Assembly: GCA_027186245.1 (NCBI GenBank)
Contig: CP114485.1
Coordinates: 62,001 to 126,000, forward strand
Direction: 5' to 3'
DNA length: 64,000 nucleotides
Origin: Coriaria nepalensis
Lineage: Eukaryota > Streptophyta > Magnoliopsida > Cucurbitales > Coriariaceae
Below are positions 48,033 to 60,420 of this stretch, piece by piece. The stretch's first letter is position 1; the number at the start of each line of letters is the position of its first letter. Position numbers and translations under genes: made by a program. A model generated the notes under the pieces. The model saw only the letters and a list, made by a program, of their open reading frames with translations. It was not told where the DNA came from and ran no database searches.

Positions 48033-51000
48033 TGCTCCTATTGCAAAAGATTCGGTCATGTGGAGAAGGAGTGCAGAAAAAGGAAGTATGAAACAGAAAA
48101 TCACAAATCTCAGCAAGCAAATCATGCTGAAGATGAAGAAAATGCTTTCATGGTCACACAAGCCAAAAGACCAAGACAAAGGCATGAATGGTTGATTGAT
48201 AGTGGATGCACAAGTCACATGACCTTCAACAAAGACTTGTTTTTCAGCTTAGACATGTCAAGCAAGACAAATGTCATTGTAGGCAATGGTGAAACTCTGA
48301 AGGCAGAAGGAAGAGGGACTGTTTCTGTCAAGACAAGCAATGGAGCAAGGACAATCAAAGATGTTCTTTATGTTCCGAATCTGGATCAGAATCTTCTCAG
48401 TGTGGGGCAAATCATGAAGAGTGGCTGTTGTCTTACCTTCCAAGAAGAATACTGCAGAATCCTAGATTCCAACATGAAGCTGATTGCTCAGGCCAAGATC
48501 AACAACAACAGCTTCTCTCTAAATTGGGAAAATGGTGATCATAAGGCTATGATGAGCAAAGCTGATGAATCATGGCTTTGGCACAAAAGATATGGCCATT
48601 GTGACCTGAGGAAACTTAGCATTCTGAGCTCAAAAGGGCTGGTTGAAGACATTCCAAAGTTGCAAGTTCAAACTGAAATTTGTGAATGCTGTCAACTTGG
48701 AAAAATGAAGAGGAAGCCTTTTCCTATCAACCAAGCTAATAGGGCATCTGAGAAGCTTCAACTTGTTCACTCCGATGTATGTGGACCTATGAAGGTTCCC
48801 TCATTGAACAACAACAAATTCTTCCTACTGTTTATAGATGATCAAACAAGGTATGGTTGGATTTACTTTCTCAATAACAAATCAGAAGTGTTCGGGCTGT
48901 TCAAGAAGTTCAAAGCCTTGGTTGAAGCTCAGTCAGAAAAGAAAATCAAAGTCTTAAGGACTGATAATGGAGGGGAATACAACTCAACTGAGTTCAAATA
49001 TTTTTGTGAAACTCAAGGCATTGTCCACCAATTTACAGTGCCTTATTCACCTCAGCAAAATGGGGTTGCTGAAAGAAGAAACCGAACAGTAATGGAGATG
49101 TCTAGAAGCATGCTGTTTGAGAAGAAGATCCCCAAAAGGTTTTGGGCTGAGGCAGCCTTCACCTCTGTGCATCTACTGAACAGACTTCCTACCAAAGCTG
49201 TGGAGGGAAAAACTCCATATGAGGCATGGTTCAACCTCAAACCTTCTGCCTCTCATCTCAAAGTATTCGGTTCAATTTGCTTCATCCATGTCCCTGATGC
49301 CAAGAGGGATAAACTCTCTGAAAAATCAGAAAAGTGTTTGCTGGTTGGGTATAGTGCTGAAAGCAAGGGATATAGAGTTTTCAACCCAAAGTCCAACAAG
49401 GTTATGGTCAGTAGGGATGTAACATTTGATGAGTTAGCAAGCCTCAAATGAGACAATGAAGATGAAGAAAGCTCAGAATTATTGATGGAGGAGCAAGCTG
49501 TGCAATCTGAACCTTTGTCTGATGAAGAGGATGAACCTGAAAATCCAAGGTTCAGAAGCATTGATGATGTGTATCAAAGATGCAACTTGGCCATCTCAGA
49601 ACCTAGCTGCTATGAAGAGGCCAAAGGTGATCCAAATTGGGAACAAGCAATGAATGAGGAGATTTCCACAATCAACAAGAATGAGACTTGGAAACTGGCC
49701 AAGAAACCATAAGGCAAGAAAACCATTGGGGTCAAGTGGATTTACAAGGTTAAAGTCAATCCGGATGGAACCACCAAGAGGCACAAAGCAAGACTTGTTA
49801 TCAAGGGATATTCATAACAGCATGGAGTTGATTATGGAGACACCTTTGCTCCAGTTGCTAGATTGGATACAATCAGAATGCTAATAGCTATTGCAGCTTC
49901 AAAAGGGTGGAAATTTGATCAACTTGATGTCAAGTCAGCCTTCCTTAATGGCTACCTAGAGGAGGAGATCTATGTGGCTCAACCTGAGGGATTCATCACA
50001 ATGGGAAAGGAAGATCAAGTGTATAGACTTCACAAAGCTCTATATGGACTAAAACAAGCTCCAAGAGCTTGGTATGCAAGGATCAATGGCTACCTCATCA
50101 GCAAAGGCTTTCTGAGGAGTGAGAGTGATCAAACCCTCTACATCATCAAACAAGGTATCTCAACTCTAATTGTCTCTTTATATGTTGATGACTTGTTGGT
50201 GATCGGGTGTGAGTCTAGCTTAGTGGAAAAATTCAAATCTGATATGAAAATAGAATTTGAGATGACTGATCTTGGAAGCATGAGATACTTTCTTGGAATG
50301 GAGATTCTCCAACTATCTAATGGAATCTTCATATCTCAAGCTAAGTATGCTAATGACCTTTTTGAAAAGGTTCAAGATGGAATGCTCTAAACCTGTTTCC
50401 ACTCCCCTAGTTGCTGGTGAAAAGTTATCCAAATCTGATGGTTCAGAAAGGGTGGATTCAACAAGCTTTAGGAGTCTCATAGGAGGTCTTATGTACCTAA
50501 CAGCAACAAGGCCTGATCTTATGCAAGCTACCTGCTTACTCTCTAGATTCATGCATGAGCCAACTCAAATGCATAATGGGGCTGCCAAGAGGATGTTGAG
50601 ATATCTAAGTGGCATCTCATCTAATGGAATCTGGTATGAGAAGGGAGAATTGAATTTACATGGCTATGTAGACAGTGATTGGGCCGGATCAATTGATGAC
50701 ATGAAAAGCACAAGTGGCTTCTGCTTCTCACTTGGATTAGGGGTCTTCTGCTGGAGCTCTAAGAAACAGCAAGTAGTTGCTCAATCAACGGTTGAAGCTG
50801 AGTACATTGCAGCAGCCTCAGCAGCCAATCAAGCAACTTGGATAAGGAAAATGATGAAAGATCTTGGTTTCATTCAATTGGATCCTACAACTATCTACTG
50901 TGATAGTCAATCTGCTATTGCCATATTTGAGAATCCAATTCAGTTTGGAAAGACAAAACATATTTTGATCAAGTTTCATGTGATTAGGGAGCTTATCAAA

Positions 51001-51183
51001 AATGGAGAAATAAGGTTGGAATATTGCAATTCTGAAAATCAGAATGCTGACATCTTTACCAAGCTTCTCTCCGGGTTCAAGTTTGATTACTTCAAATGTA
51101 AATTGGGAGTCACTCACAAAACATTCAAGGAGGAGTGTTTGAAGATTGCTTGTTTGGTTAGTGACTTCACAATTGGAAATTAG
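48033..51183 (+). pseudogene. Copia Pol region with stops and a frameshift
   Basis: It continues in the gag frame: a second zinc knuckle, aspartic protease (IDSGCTSHM), pre-integrase (WHKRYGH), integrase (TDNGGEY, SPQQNGVAERRN), reverse transcriptase (KSAFLNG, YVDDLL) and RNase H (VEAEYIA, CDSQSAI). In-frame stops lie at 49449 (TGA), 49710 (TAA) and 49815 (TAA). Near 50368 an extra G moves the RNase H part into the next frame, which runs on 16 codons into the 3' LTR and ends at 51183. The first of the four stops, at 48030, ends gag. Confidence 0.92.
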
Positions 51184-51799
51184 CCAAAAACGTTGACTTT
51201 TTGACTCCCTAATCCAAATGCATTGATTCCAATTCCATTAGCTTCCTCTCATCATTTATGACTTGTTGCAATTGGTTTGAAGGTGATCGGATCATTAAAA
51301 CTCAACTTGAGGCCTAATCTTGCTTTTACTGTTTTATTGATTTTGGCCTTGTGAAGTTTCTGTTTTAGTGCAATTTTGACCTCAAATGGAGCTGCTCTAA
51401 CCTCAAGCAAGTTTGTTTAAGTTGGTTGGACCTCAAGCTTCGAGATCAAGCATGCCAAAGTCCATCATCTCACTTTTGGTGTTTTAGCACAAAGCCAAAA
51501 GCTGTTTTTACAGTAACAGCTTTTTGCCTTTGCTGTTTTTACAGAACAGCTTTTTTGCTGTTTTTGTGTGCTTGATTGTACTTAGCACTTTTGTAATGTC
51601 CAATCTAGTATTGTAACTTCTAATCCTAGTTGATTAGAGATGTCTTAGTTTACTTTAACTTTAGTAATTGTTCTGATTTGTAATCATCTCTTTATTAAGT
51701 ATTAATGAAATGAAAAACTTGCATTTTTAGCAAGTAAGCAAATTTTATCAGAAAACAAAGTGTATTCTGTTTGTTGCTCTCAACTTCGAAATTCTAACA
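51136..51799 (+). repeat. 3' LTR of the young copia element
   Basis: 664 bp, 98.9% identical to the 5' LTR by direct comparison (7 differences). Its right end abuts the last coding bases of the PIEZO fragment on the other strand. Confidence 0.95.
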
Positions 51800-54690
51800 T
51801 TAATGAGCATGTCAGGTGACCTATAAATCTTCACAAGGGTCCAATATAAGACCTCTTCAACTTCAAGCTCACCTTCTGCTCTTGTAACATAGATATCTTC
51901 ACATATTGCTACCAACCTGCACCCACAACACACACAACCAAAGTTCAATGCAAAAGGTTCAAACACAACTGTCGTTAGTTTTTTCAAAGCAGGATAAGGT
52001 AAAATAAAGCTTGGTTAATTACCTCTCACAACAAGGAAGGTTCTCATAAGGTATTCTCATTCTCAAGTCAGAGCATTGCAGTCTAACGGACCGACCAACA
52101 GCTAACACAAAGGTAATGAATAGACCCCAAATGCTGAACTTGCTCAAAGTTTCACCAATAATGCCCTCTAAAACACCACCAATATGGAATTAAGAATAAA
52201 AATGAAGCGGGAGAGAGAGAAAAGAAAAGGAAAAAAAAAAAGAGCTGATGTGGTATTGAAGTTATTACCGGTTCAAGAAAAACACCACCACTTGCTCGAG
52301 AAACCGGACATCCCCAGAGCCAGTGACAAGGAAATGCCTCGGATAAATGTTATATATATTGAAGCTATTACCGGTTCCATTTAGCACCTTAATTACTTCT
52401 GACGACCTTGGAAGATCTTGGTCTCTAAGAACAAGTTCGTAGTTCACGACTTCCTTTCCTTTTGGTCTATCCTGCATAAACGGCTAGTGGAAGGTGATTT
52501 CCATGCTCTTACTGAGAGACTTTATAAACCGGGCCTGGACCACGTGGGGTCCGGCTCATATATCACTTGCATCAGCTTGACAACATATCAACTGAATGTC
52601 TGTCGTTGTAGGAATTTACATAACCGTTTGGATCAACATGTGTATCGAGTTCATCCCATGAACTATTTTCACATAAAGCGGTCTCAAATAATGTTAGCCT
52701 TCCACTGAATGCCTTCGTATCAATCCAAACACTTGCATCTTTAATCGGATTTGCAATATTGATCGGATTTCCACTGCTGTACATCTGTCAATGGAGATAT
52801 TTTCTATTTGGATCGTAGAAATATAAAGTTCTTGCAAATATTCAAAGGAAGAGATAAAAGATAAATATATTTACCAGCATAGGTGCCCATATAACACAAA
52901 CCAGCACAAAGAACAAGCATATTCCATTGCAGAATGAATATCTGTTCAAAGATGTCATTGCACAAGACCAACCAAGTACACATCGTAGTTTGTACAGGAA
53001 TGGAAGAGCACGGTAAATCCGGAAACCTATGAAGTTTATTTTCGAGACAGTACTTGTCAAGAACTGTCTATGCAATGTATTTTTATGTGGAAGGCCAAAT
53101 CGCTGAAGAGCAAGAGAAACAGCTTTGGTTAGATATATAGCACGAAGTGCTAATCTCCCTCCAAATCTGTGTGAAGGTTCCATATTCCATGCATACGCTG
53201 TGACATAGAATGTGAAGAGGACAAGGTTGAAACGATAGCAGAGGATTTTTCCAGTTGCAAAGGAGCAGAGGTAAATAATTCCGTCCAGAACAATCAAGAA
53301 AAATATCACCATCAAAATGAGTACAAACTCCTTTGGAAATTGATCCTCAAGCTGATAAACTTCAAGGAGCTCACTGTTATTTTTTATGACTGATTGGTAA
53401 GAAATAAAAACTAAGAAAAATATGGCCAAATCCGCACAAAATATGTAGGCATAGAGATCTATTTCCCTTCTCTCACCACCTATAATGGGACCAAATCGGG
53501 TACGGGAATCCCGACACATTGAGATTCTATAATCTCCCTTGAAACATCACATGCTGGAGTTAGAGACTGGGGATATTCCGATGTGGGGGAGGCATAATAT
53601 CCTTTAAATACAGCCATAGCAATATTAGCATTTTTTGGGCTTCTTTCAATGCTCTGAACACGTACCCTGCTTTCTAAATGGTTATAATCATTCTGTTTAT
53701 TCTCCTCCAATCTTCTTCCATGCAATATCTTAAGCAGCATGTTTATTCCCGACTCAATCTTGTCAGGCTGGATTCCATCCTCGGGCCAATTCACTACCAT
53801 TGACAGCTGCAGATTCTGCTACTGGAGTTAGAGGTTTCCAATATATCCAGAGATATTTAATCAGCCGCAAAAACGTGTTTCTTATCAGAAAATACAGTTT
53901 GGTGTTATCTTTCCAACTACAAGGAGGATTTTTACAACCCTCTTCTTCTTCTTTTCCGAAATGATTCCGTCTCTTACGAGAAATGAATTCAGTAGCTGTC
54001 GCCGAATGATCACCATCTCTTGTCGTAATGGAGGTCTGTAAGAGAGTAAATAAATAAACCATAAACAGGGGAAAATGGCCCGTCACGAAAGATGACGTTT
54101 TCTTTTTCGAAGGGAATCCTAGGTCTTGAAGTAAGCTGACATAGATGATTAATCCAGAGTGTTGGATGATAATTTGAAATAGATAATGAAGAAAAATGCA
54201 TAGCTCAGTATAGATCGGTATAGCTCAGTATAGACCAGAAAAGATTATTCGGACCGGCATTTACACAGAGAGCATATAGGAAGAGAGCCATAAGGTAAAC
54301 CAGAGACAGCAAACTGAAGTTCCACAAGAATATCAGGACAAAGCAACAATAACAAACGATATCATTGTTTGATCGAATCCAGCTCCATACATGATGGATA
54401 ATCAAACTGACTTGTTGGTAAAAGGGATCACAATTATTCTGTTCACAACAAGATGGAATAGGAGATGTTTTGTCTGAATTTTCCCACCCTACATAGTTCT
54501 GATTCTGTATCTCGTAAAATACATCATCTTCAGAAGAATACTCCGCGTGATATAATTATTCGTTTTTTATATTCAAAAGATTGAGAAGATTGTTGACTAG
54601 ATTTCCTAGCAACTTCACTTCAGAAACTCCATCCCCTAAAAGATAAGACTTGCCCAGTTTCCGCCTCAGGTTAAAATGCAGAGTAATTGT
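51800..54690 (-). pseudogene. PIEZO: PIEZO mechanosensitive channel, 3' fragment, broken
   Basis: Minus-strand exons encode the C-terminal part of plant PIEZO: IIHHVWSWIR and LFLYALCVN (54405-54205), VNWPEDGIQP (53800), GGERREIDLYAYIF and VYQLEDQFPKEF (53500-53200), FCNGICLFFVL (52930), NPINIANPIKDAS (52760), DRPKGKEVVNYEL (52470), FSIWGLFITFVLAVGR (52100) and GELEVEEVLYWTLVKIYRS (51880). Damage: a tandem duplication with a stop near 54210-54235, a frameshift near 53790, loss of about 40 codons near 52935, a degraded exon at 52480-52590, another missing exon between 52260 and 52170, and loss of the last few codons, where the reading frame runs straight into the LTR at 51799. The N-terminal two thirds of the channel are absent from this window. 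The upstream limit is approximate. Confidence 0.9.
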
Positions 54691-54992
54691 TAACAATTGA
54701 AGCCTTGGCATTGCACATTGAATAGAGTTAATCAAATTTGAATGGAGAAGAAGTGGGTTTTACAAAAAAAGATAGATTCCACACTTCATTTTCGGATCTA
54801 GCTCATGATCATGATCCCATAATGCACGTGCATGCTCCATCAAAGTGTCGTTAATTTGCATGTCTGTGGAGTAGGATCATCGAAACAATCACGCAAACGA
54901 CACGACGTTTGACGAATTTTTGTTATATGGTAATGTATATCATAGAAAAGAGAAAAAGGGTATCGGACAGCCTAAAAGGAAAGGAGAAGAGA

Positions 54993-55022
54993 AGCTGGTG
55001 GCTGGTGGCTGGTGGCTGGTGG
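54993..55022 (+). repeat. Four tandem copies of gctggtg
   Basis: A 7-base unit is repeated four times with no mismatch, followed by a partial fifth (gcctgctgg). It lies in the spacer between the PIEZO fragment and the AT74-like gene. Confidence 0.85.
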
Positions 55023-55313
55023 CCTGCTGGCTTCGGGGCATTTTGACCACCACCCTTACCCATCCATAATTATGTGCACTGCACGTTCTCGTTCTCAAGT
55101 CAAAAATGTCATCAATGTCAAAATAGTCGTCCAGTTTCATCAGGCAGCCATGTCTGCCCTGCCCTTCCCATCATTTGATATTTGATGAAAACCACGCATC
55201 GGATCGACGGTAATATTATCTAATAGTAATGGTAAAAGTCAATATGAACTGCATTTATTCCTTTTGACAAAACCCCTCATCCTCTGTAACGCGATCCAAT
55301 GGACGAGGAAAGC

Positions 55314-55321
55314 CTATAAAT
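55314..55321 (+). promoter_or_regulatory. TATA box of the AT74-like gene
   Basis: ctataaat lies 93 bases before the ATG at 55407, with a ccaat at 55295-55299 just upstream. Spacing fits a transcription start near 55345. The stretch 54691-55313 otherwise holds only the heptamer repeat and no gene. Confidence 0.55.
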
Positions 55322-55406
55322 TCAGAAATCAAGTCTGTCTTCTTCAATCATTCACATTCTCTTCCAGAAGAAACAAAGAGAGAGCAAACCAGAGAAATAT
55401 CCACAA

Positions 55407-56918
55407 ATGCAATCCAACAGAAACCACCGTCCCACTACCACCCGGAATCACAGCCCTACCAAGCCGATCTCCATCCTTCCCAAGCGCATAATCCTGCTCC
55501 GTCACGGCGAATCCCAAGGCAATCTGAACTCGGCGACTTACTCTACCACTCCCGACAACAAAATCCCCTTAACCAAACAAGGACTAGCTCAGGCGAGGTC
55601 GGCAGGGAGCCATCTCCGGCGTGTGATCTCCGACGATGGAAACAATCCTAATTGGCGGGTATACTGCTATGTTTCTCCGTACGAGCGGACTCGTTCGACG
55701 TTAAGGGAGATCGGACGGGCCTTTTCGAGGAAGAGGATAATTGGGGTTAGAGAAGAGTGTAGGATTAGAGAACAGGATTTTGGGAATTTTCAAGTGGAGG
55801 AGAGGATGAAGACTGTGAAGAAGACTCGAGAGAGGTTTGGAACATTCTTCTACCGCTTTCCTGAGGGTGAGTCTGCTGCCGATGTTTACGATCGCGTTTC
55901 CAGTAAGTTTTCGCCTTTTCCCTGTTTATTTCACTAGATCTAGCTTACAACCTCTCTATGAAAATAATTTGAAAAAAGCTTGGTGACAATGGAAATGCTC
56001 TTAACTTCTAGATTCTAGTCATTCTTGTTAAAGTTTTTAATAAGCATATTTCATGATGACTTTATATGATGATGCAAGATCATCCACAGATGATCAAGCT
56101 AAGTACTATAGTGATACGATTTTTGAATAGGGAAGAATGTTCCCAGTTTTCACCGTTATGTGGAAGTTTCAGAGCCACCATAGATTAGAATTAGTAATTG
56201 GATAATTTTAGTTGGCAAATTGAATATGGTTTGCCTAGAAGATTTGGACCTAATGCTGGTATCATAAAATCAAAATAATGTTTTTGATTTGTTACAAAAG
56301 CTGTATTAGTCATGTGTTTATCTGTAATCCTTTGAAGCAATTGATCGGTTTTCCATTAGAGAGATATGGTTTCGTTTTCGTCAATTTCCGAGTTTTTCCA
56401 GGCCTTTTCTATTCCTTGATTGTGAATGAGATGAGCCAAATGTTTATATGAGAATGAACTGGTCTTTTTCAGGTTTTTTAGAATCTTTATGGAGAGATAT
56501 AGACATGAACAGGCTTAACCATGACCCTTCCCACGACCTCAATTTGATAATCATATCGCATGGGCTTGCATCACGCGTTTTTCTCATGAAATGGTTCAAA
56601 TGGACAGTCGAACAATTTGAGCGCCTCAACAACCTTGGTAACTGTGAATTCCGAGTACTGCAGTTAGGAGATGGTGGAGAATACAGTCTAGCAATTCAAC
56701 ACACAGAGGAAGAAATGCTAGAATGGGGACTCTCCCCTGAAATGATATCCGATCAAAAATGGCGAGCCAACGCTCTCAAGGGTCAATGGAACGAAAAATG
56801 TCCTTGGTATCTTGATGGGTTTTTCGACAACTTAGATGACTCTGATGAAAATGAAGAAAAAGAAGATTGTGAACTACAGCGCAAGAGAAAACGGTCAAAT
56901 CAGGTCTCCCTGTTGTGA
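55407..56918 (+). CDS. AT74: Phosphoglycerate-mutase-like (histidine phosphatase) protein, AT74 type
   Basis: Two exons, 55407-55902 and 56473-56918 (intron 570 bp, GT-AG), give 313 residues. The RHG motif of the histidine phosphatase superfamily is at residues 32-34 (LLRHGES), with the nucleophilic His33. The acid/base Glu region follows PEGESAADVYDR, and the second catalytic His lies in ISHG near residue 195. The protein ends in an acidic run followed by a basic KRKR stretch that could be a nuclear signal. The family name refers to a mutase, but the plant group is more likely a phosphatase; the substrate is unknown. Arabidopsis relatives I recall are At3g05170 and At1g08940. The first ATG after the TATA box was used. 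Confidence 0.92.
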
Positions 56919-57121
56919 TTTGTAGACATGATGTTTTGTTAGGATATTCTTTTGATTTTTTAAGTATTTGTCTGGTTTGCAAGTGTTTTTCATTATATCA
57001 TGATATGCTTTGATGTAAAAAAGATTATATGAGCACTATCGTAGTTTTCACATTACTTAATCGATGATAAACAGTCAAAACAACACCCATATCAAATTGA
57101 GTAATTTGGGTTTTTGTTTCA

Positions 57122-60100
57122 TCAAATTAAATACAAACTATCCAATACTGCAAATCCTGCAGCAACTCCACCTTCATTTGATGAAGATACTTTTGTCCGC
57201 AATAGATAACCACATTGATCATTCACAATCACCTTGTCCTTGTTCCTGCAATTAAATGAGAATTACAAGTAAGATGGTTATAGAAACGATGTAGTCATTG
57301 AAAGTTTGAATTGCATACCTTAAGTAAGCACCAAAAATACCAAGCTCAGATACGGCATACTCTTTGTGACAAATGCCTTCACGCATCAACAAAGCCGGGT
57401 TCACTGATGGGAATATTCTCTGCATAAGGATGTAAGCAGCATCTTCTTCTGATTTTTCATCCTGCAATCTTTTAAGGGTTTTCTTCACATCTTCACCATA
57501 GATATTGTTCCCTAATAGAAATGTTAATCCATTGTTAATATTGCAAAAGAGAAACGAAAACTTTCGGAAAAAAGGAAAATTTTCTGAGGATGTCAGACCT
57601 CCTCCTTCTCTTTGCGGCTTTATGATGAACAAGTCAGGTGTTTCAATAGCTTTCTTTATAATATCATTATCATCCAAACTCCACAACCCTGCAAAGCATT
57701 TCCTCAATCTTGCAACGTCTTCTTTATTGTCAACGAACCTGCTCGTGAGCACAAGATACAACCCTTTACTAGCCAATATGATAAAATTCGCCCGAGGAAA
57801 AAATTTCATGGAGGCACATATTCAATACCTCTCGAGCACGGTTGGTCTTGCAAGCTCTTTCTGAATTTTCTTGGTGCCTGATAAATGATAAGATATTGAT
57901 GGGCACTTGATTGCAGATGACTGCTCCATAAGTAACCTTGCTCTCCATTCCTGCATTTTTTTTTTCTTAAATCAAAACAATTCTACAAATCTACGATGGT
58001 TCCAAAAAAATTTAAACTTTTCTATTCACCGATTCTGAAGGATAATCAGTTGGTGTATATCCAGCTCTGAAGTAAACAACTGCAACAGGTTGGCCACCAC
58101 TGCAAGGACAATTCTATAAGTTAAACTATCCCTTTTCTTTGAAAATAAAAAGGAGCATTTTAGAAGCTAATTTTACTAACACGGCAAGTGTTCCATCTGG
58201 CAGCAGTTCCCCCTCTGTATCGATTTCTGCCAATGTTTTCCGGAGAGTACTGACATTATGTGTGTTATAAAAGCTAAGGAATATACCTTTTAGGAAGTCC
58301 AGGGTAAGATAGCTCTACTTTAATTACATTATGGGGATTTTTAACAAACATAGAATGAGAACAGGTTATAGAGATTGAAAAGGATATTTTTCTTTTAATA
58401 CAGAAGAAAGCCAGTGCTGATCATACATATTTGGCTCTTCAGCTTGAACCACAATTACAACTACTGCCCTGCAAAAGTGAATCATTACCTAAGCCTTGAA
58501 TTCTCTCTTTCCAGGGAAAAAAAAAAGAAAAAAAAAAGTAGAAGTAGAAAGAAGAAAGAAGAAAGCTAGCCTAACCGAGGATTATTATACTCGGTCCACG
58601 CTTTAGCTACTGCCTCAGCAAATTGACTGTTAGCTGAATTTTCAGGGACCCTTTTATGGTCTAATCCAAGGGGCCCTCCATAGTGATTGAGCAAATTCCT
58701 GAATGTGCAAATTAATGAGCAAAATAAAGCACACTTTCGTGGTGATTATAGATAATTTGACAATTCGAAGAAAGATAAAATCATAATTGAAAATTAGAGT
58801 AATACTCAACCTATGAAGTTCAGTGACAAGACAAGTGAGGCCAGAAAATGAAGACGATATTGTGTTCATCTCTACTTGAAGAAGTGATTTAGTATTTTCA
58901 TCAACCATATAATCGGAGCGATGTAAACCCAAGCGTATTTCCTGCATATGTGATGTGGGAATAAAAAGAGGAGACAGGGTGGGGGGGAGGTTAGCATGTT
59001 TATATATTACAGAAAAATAAAGCATTGATCAATATTATCCAAGTTCAAAAACCTATTGCAATGCATTTACCTCTTTCTTATTCATCACTACCATCTTGGA
59101 ATGAATGTCCAAAAGTCTAGACGTAAATTCATCCACTTTCTTGGTTCTGCAATGTATACAAAATAGAAAGTTAGAAACTAAATTAATTCAAAATCAATCT
59201 TCTTGAATCCATAGAAAAGAAGAGACTACAAACTCAGTTACTACAATAACGTTTGTAGATAGATAGACAAACAGGGTCAAAAGAAAAAAGATACACACAG
59301 AAACAGAGTTCGACGAGAATGTGGACATGAGAAAAATTGAGAGAGAATACCTAGACAGGGACTCTTGTAGAAATTTCCCATCCAAACTCACTCGATCAAC
59401 TAGTTCATTAAGAAGGGGCGCTATCTCACATGCTTCCTTCCAATGATGTTCAGAGAACGGCATAGGCAATAAAGAAAATGGAGCATGAACCATGCCCACA
59501 CCTGGTACTTTTCCTGATCTCTGCGATTTGAAACACCCCAACATAAATTAAAGCTATGTGCCAGCATTATATAGCTTCACTAACAGAATACAACCTTGAT
59601 AGATTCTTCTAAAAGGCAAACAAAGTTATGGTTGAATATTCTAAGCAGTAAGAATAACCGAGAAATTGAAATCATAGATAAACTAAGTTGTCTCAAGATC
59701 TAATCTTTTTCTTCAAAGTTTTCACCTTTACTCTCTAACTATTTAACAACAAAAGATTAGATTATAGATGATTGTGGGAGCCTATTGAATCTCTTAAAAA
59801 AATTCACTTCCTGCTTAAAATAATTCACACTAAAAACAAGGAAATCATCCCATCACTAATAGGTATCATATTTTGATTCAAGTCAAGTTTCATTTTCTGG
59901 GAAACTAGCGACCACAAAATACACATACATGGGGCCAATATTCAAACTTTGATCAATCATCAACAAGTAATCCTAATCTCTTACACACATTATGTCCGCA
60001 CTTGATTAAACAAAATAGAACATTAGTGAAAAGAGAGAGTGACAGTAGCATGAAAATTTTCAGTTCACTTGCCTCTACAGACTTTTGACCAACAACAAGC

Positions 60101-60420
60101 CCGCGAAGAGAGCTCCAAACAAGAGCATCATACTGCATCTTCTGAAGCAATTCCTCATCAATACCATGAAAATCCACCGTGGGAGTTGCCAGGGTCTCGA
60201 TTTCATCCACTTTTCCACACTTCAAATGCGAAAAAGAAGAATAAGAAGAGAGTGAAGGTTGAGACATGATGTGATTCACAGATTTTCTGACGATATTGAC
60301 ATGAGTGATTTTATGGGTGGTGGAATTGAAGAAGGAAGATTCCGATATACAACTTGGACTTAATAACGGGCATGTGGGGAGAGTGAGTGAGAGAGAACAA
60401 GAAGAATAGGCAACAACCAT
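57122..60420 (-). CDS. GSH2: Glutathione synthetase, plastid-targeted
   Basis: Twelve exons: 60420-60073, 59520-59351, 59146-59071, 58941-58811, 58698-58576, 58468-58388, 58261-58181, 58099-58030, 57950-57829, 57738-57599, 57511-57319, 57245-57122. They join in frame into 552 residues. The enzyme makes glutathione from gamma-glutamylcysteine and glycine with ATP. About 65 N-terminal residues rich in Ser form a likely transit peptide; a second ATG at about residue 52 could give a cytosolic form. The ATP-grasp fold shows [60 protein letters not shown] and the final [16 protein letters not shown]. Intron 1 starts with GC (GAG/gcaagt) and intron 6 is AT-AC of the U12 type. It reads toward AT74 (convergent) and follows the GDSL gene in the same direction. 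Confidence 0.95.
58262..58387 (-). other. U12-type AT-AC intron of GSH2
   Basis: No GT donor fits between the codons for LSSVLKEK and HNVSTLRK. The intron begins ATATCCTTT, the exact U12 donor consensus, and ends in AC. TTCCTTAGC, close to the U12 branch consensus TTCCTTRAC, has its branch-type A 13 bases before the exon. Removing these 126 bases restores the frame and the expected protein. Confidence 0.88.

Larger units (their letters stand above)
46456..51799 (+). mobile_element. Full-length Ty1/copia LTR retrotransposon, recently inserted but disabled
   Basis: 5344 bp with two 664-bp LTRs (46456-47119, 51136-51799) that differ at 7 aligned positions and have no indel. A primer-binding site tggtatcagagc follows the 5' LTR at 47120, and a purine-rich tract (caaggaggag) precedes the 3' LTR. 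Gag, protease, integrase, reverse transcriptase and RNase H follow in copia order. Flanking 5-mers do not match (tagtg and ttaat), so no target duplication is visible. The internal coding region carries four in-frame stops and one frameshift, so it could move only with proteins supplied by another copy. Confidence 0.96.

Noticed and set aside
54993..55022. Heptamer array considered as a CRISPR-like or regulatory array
   Set aside because: Units are 7 bases with no spacers, and the genome is a plant nuclear one; it is a simple tandem repeat.
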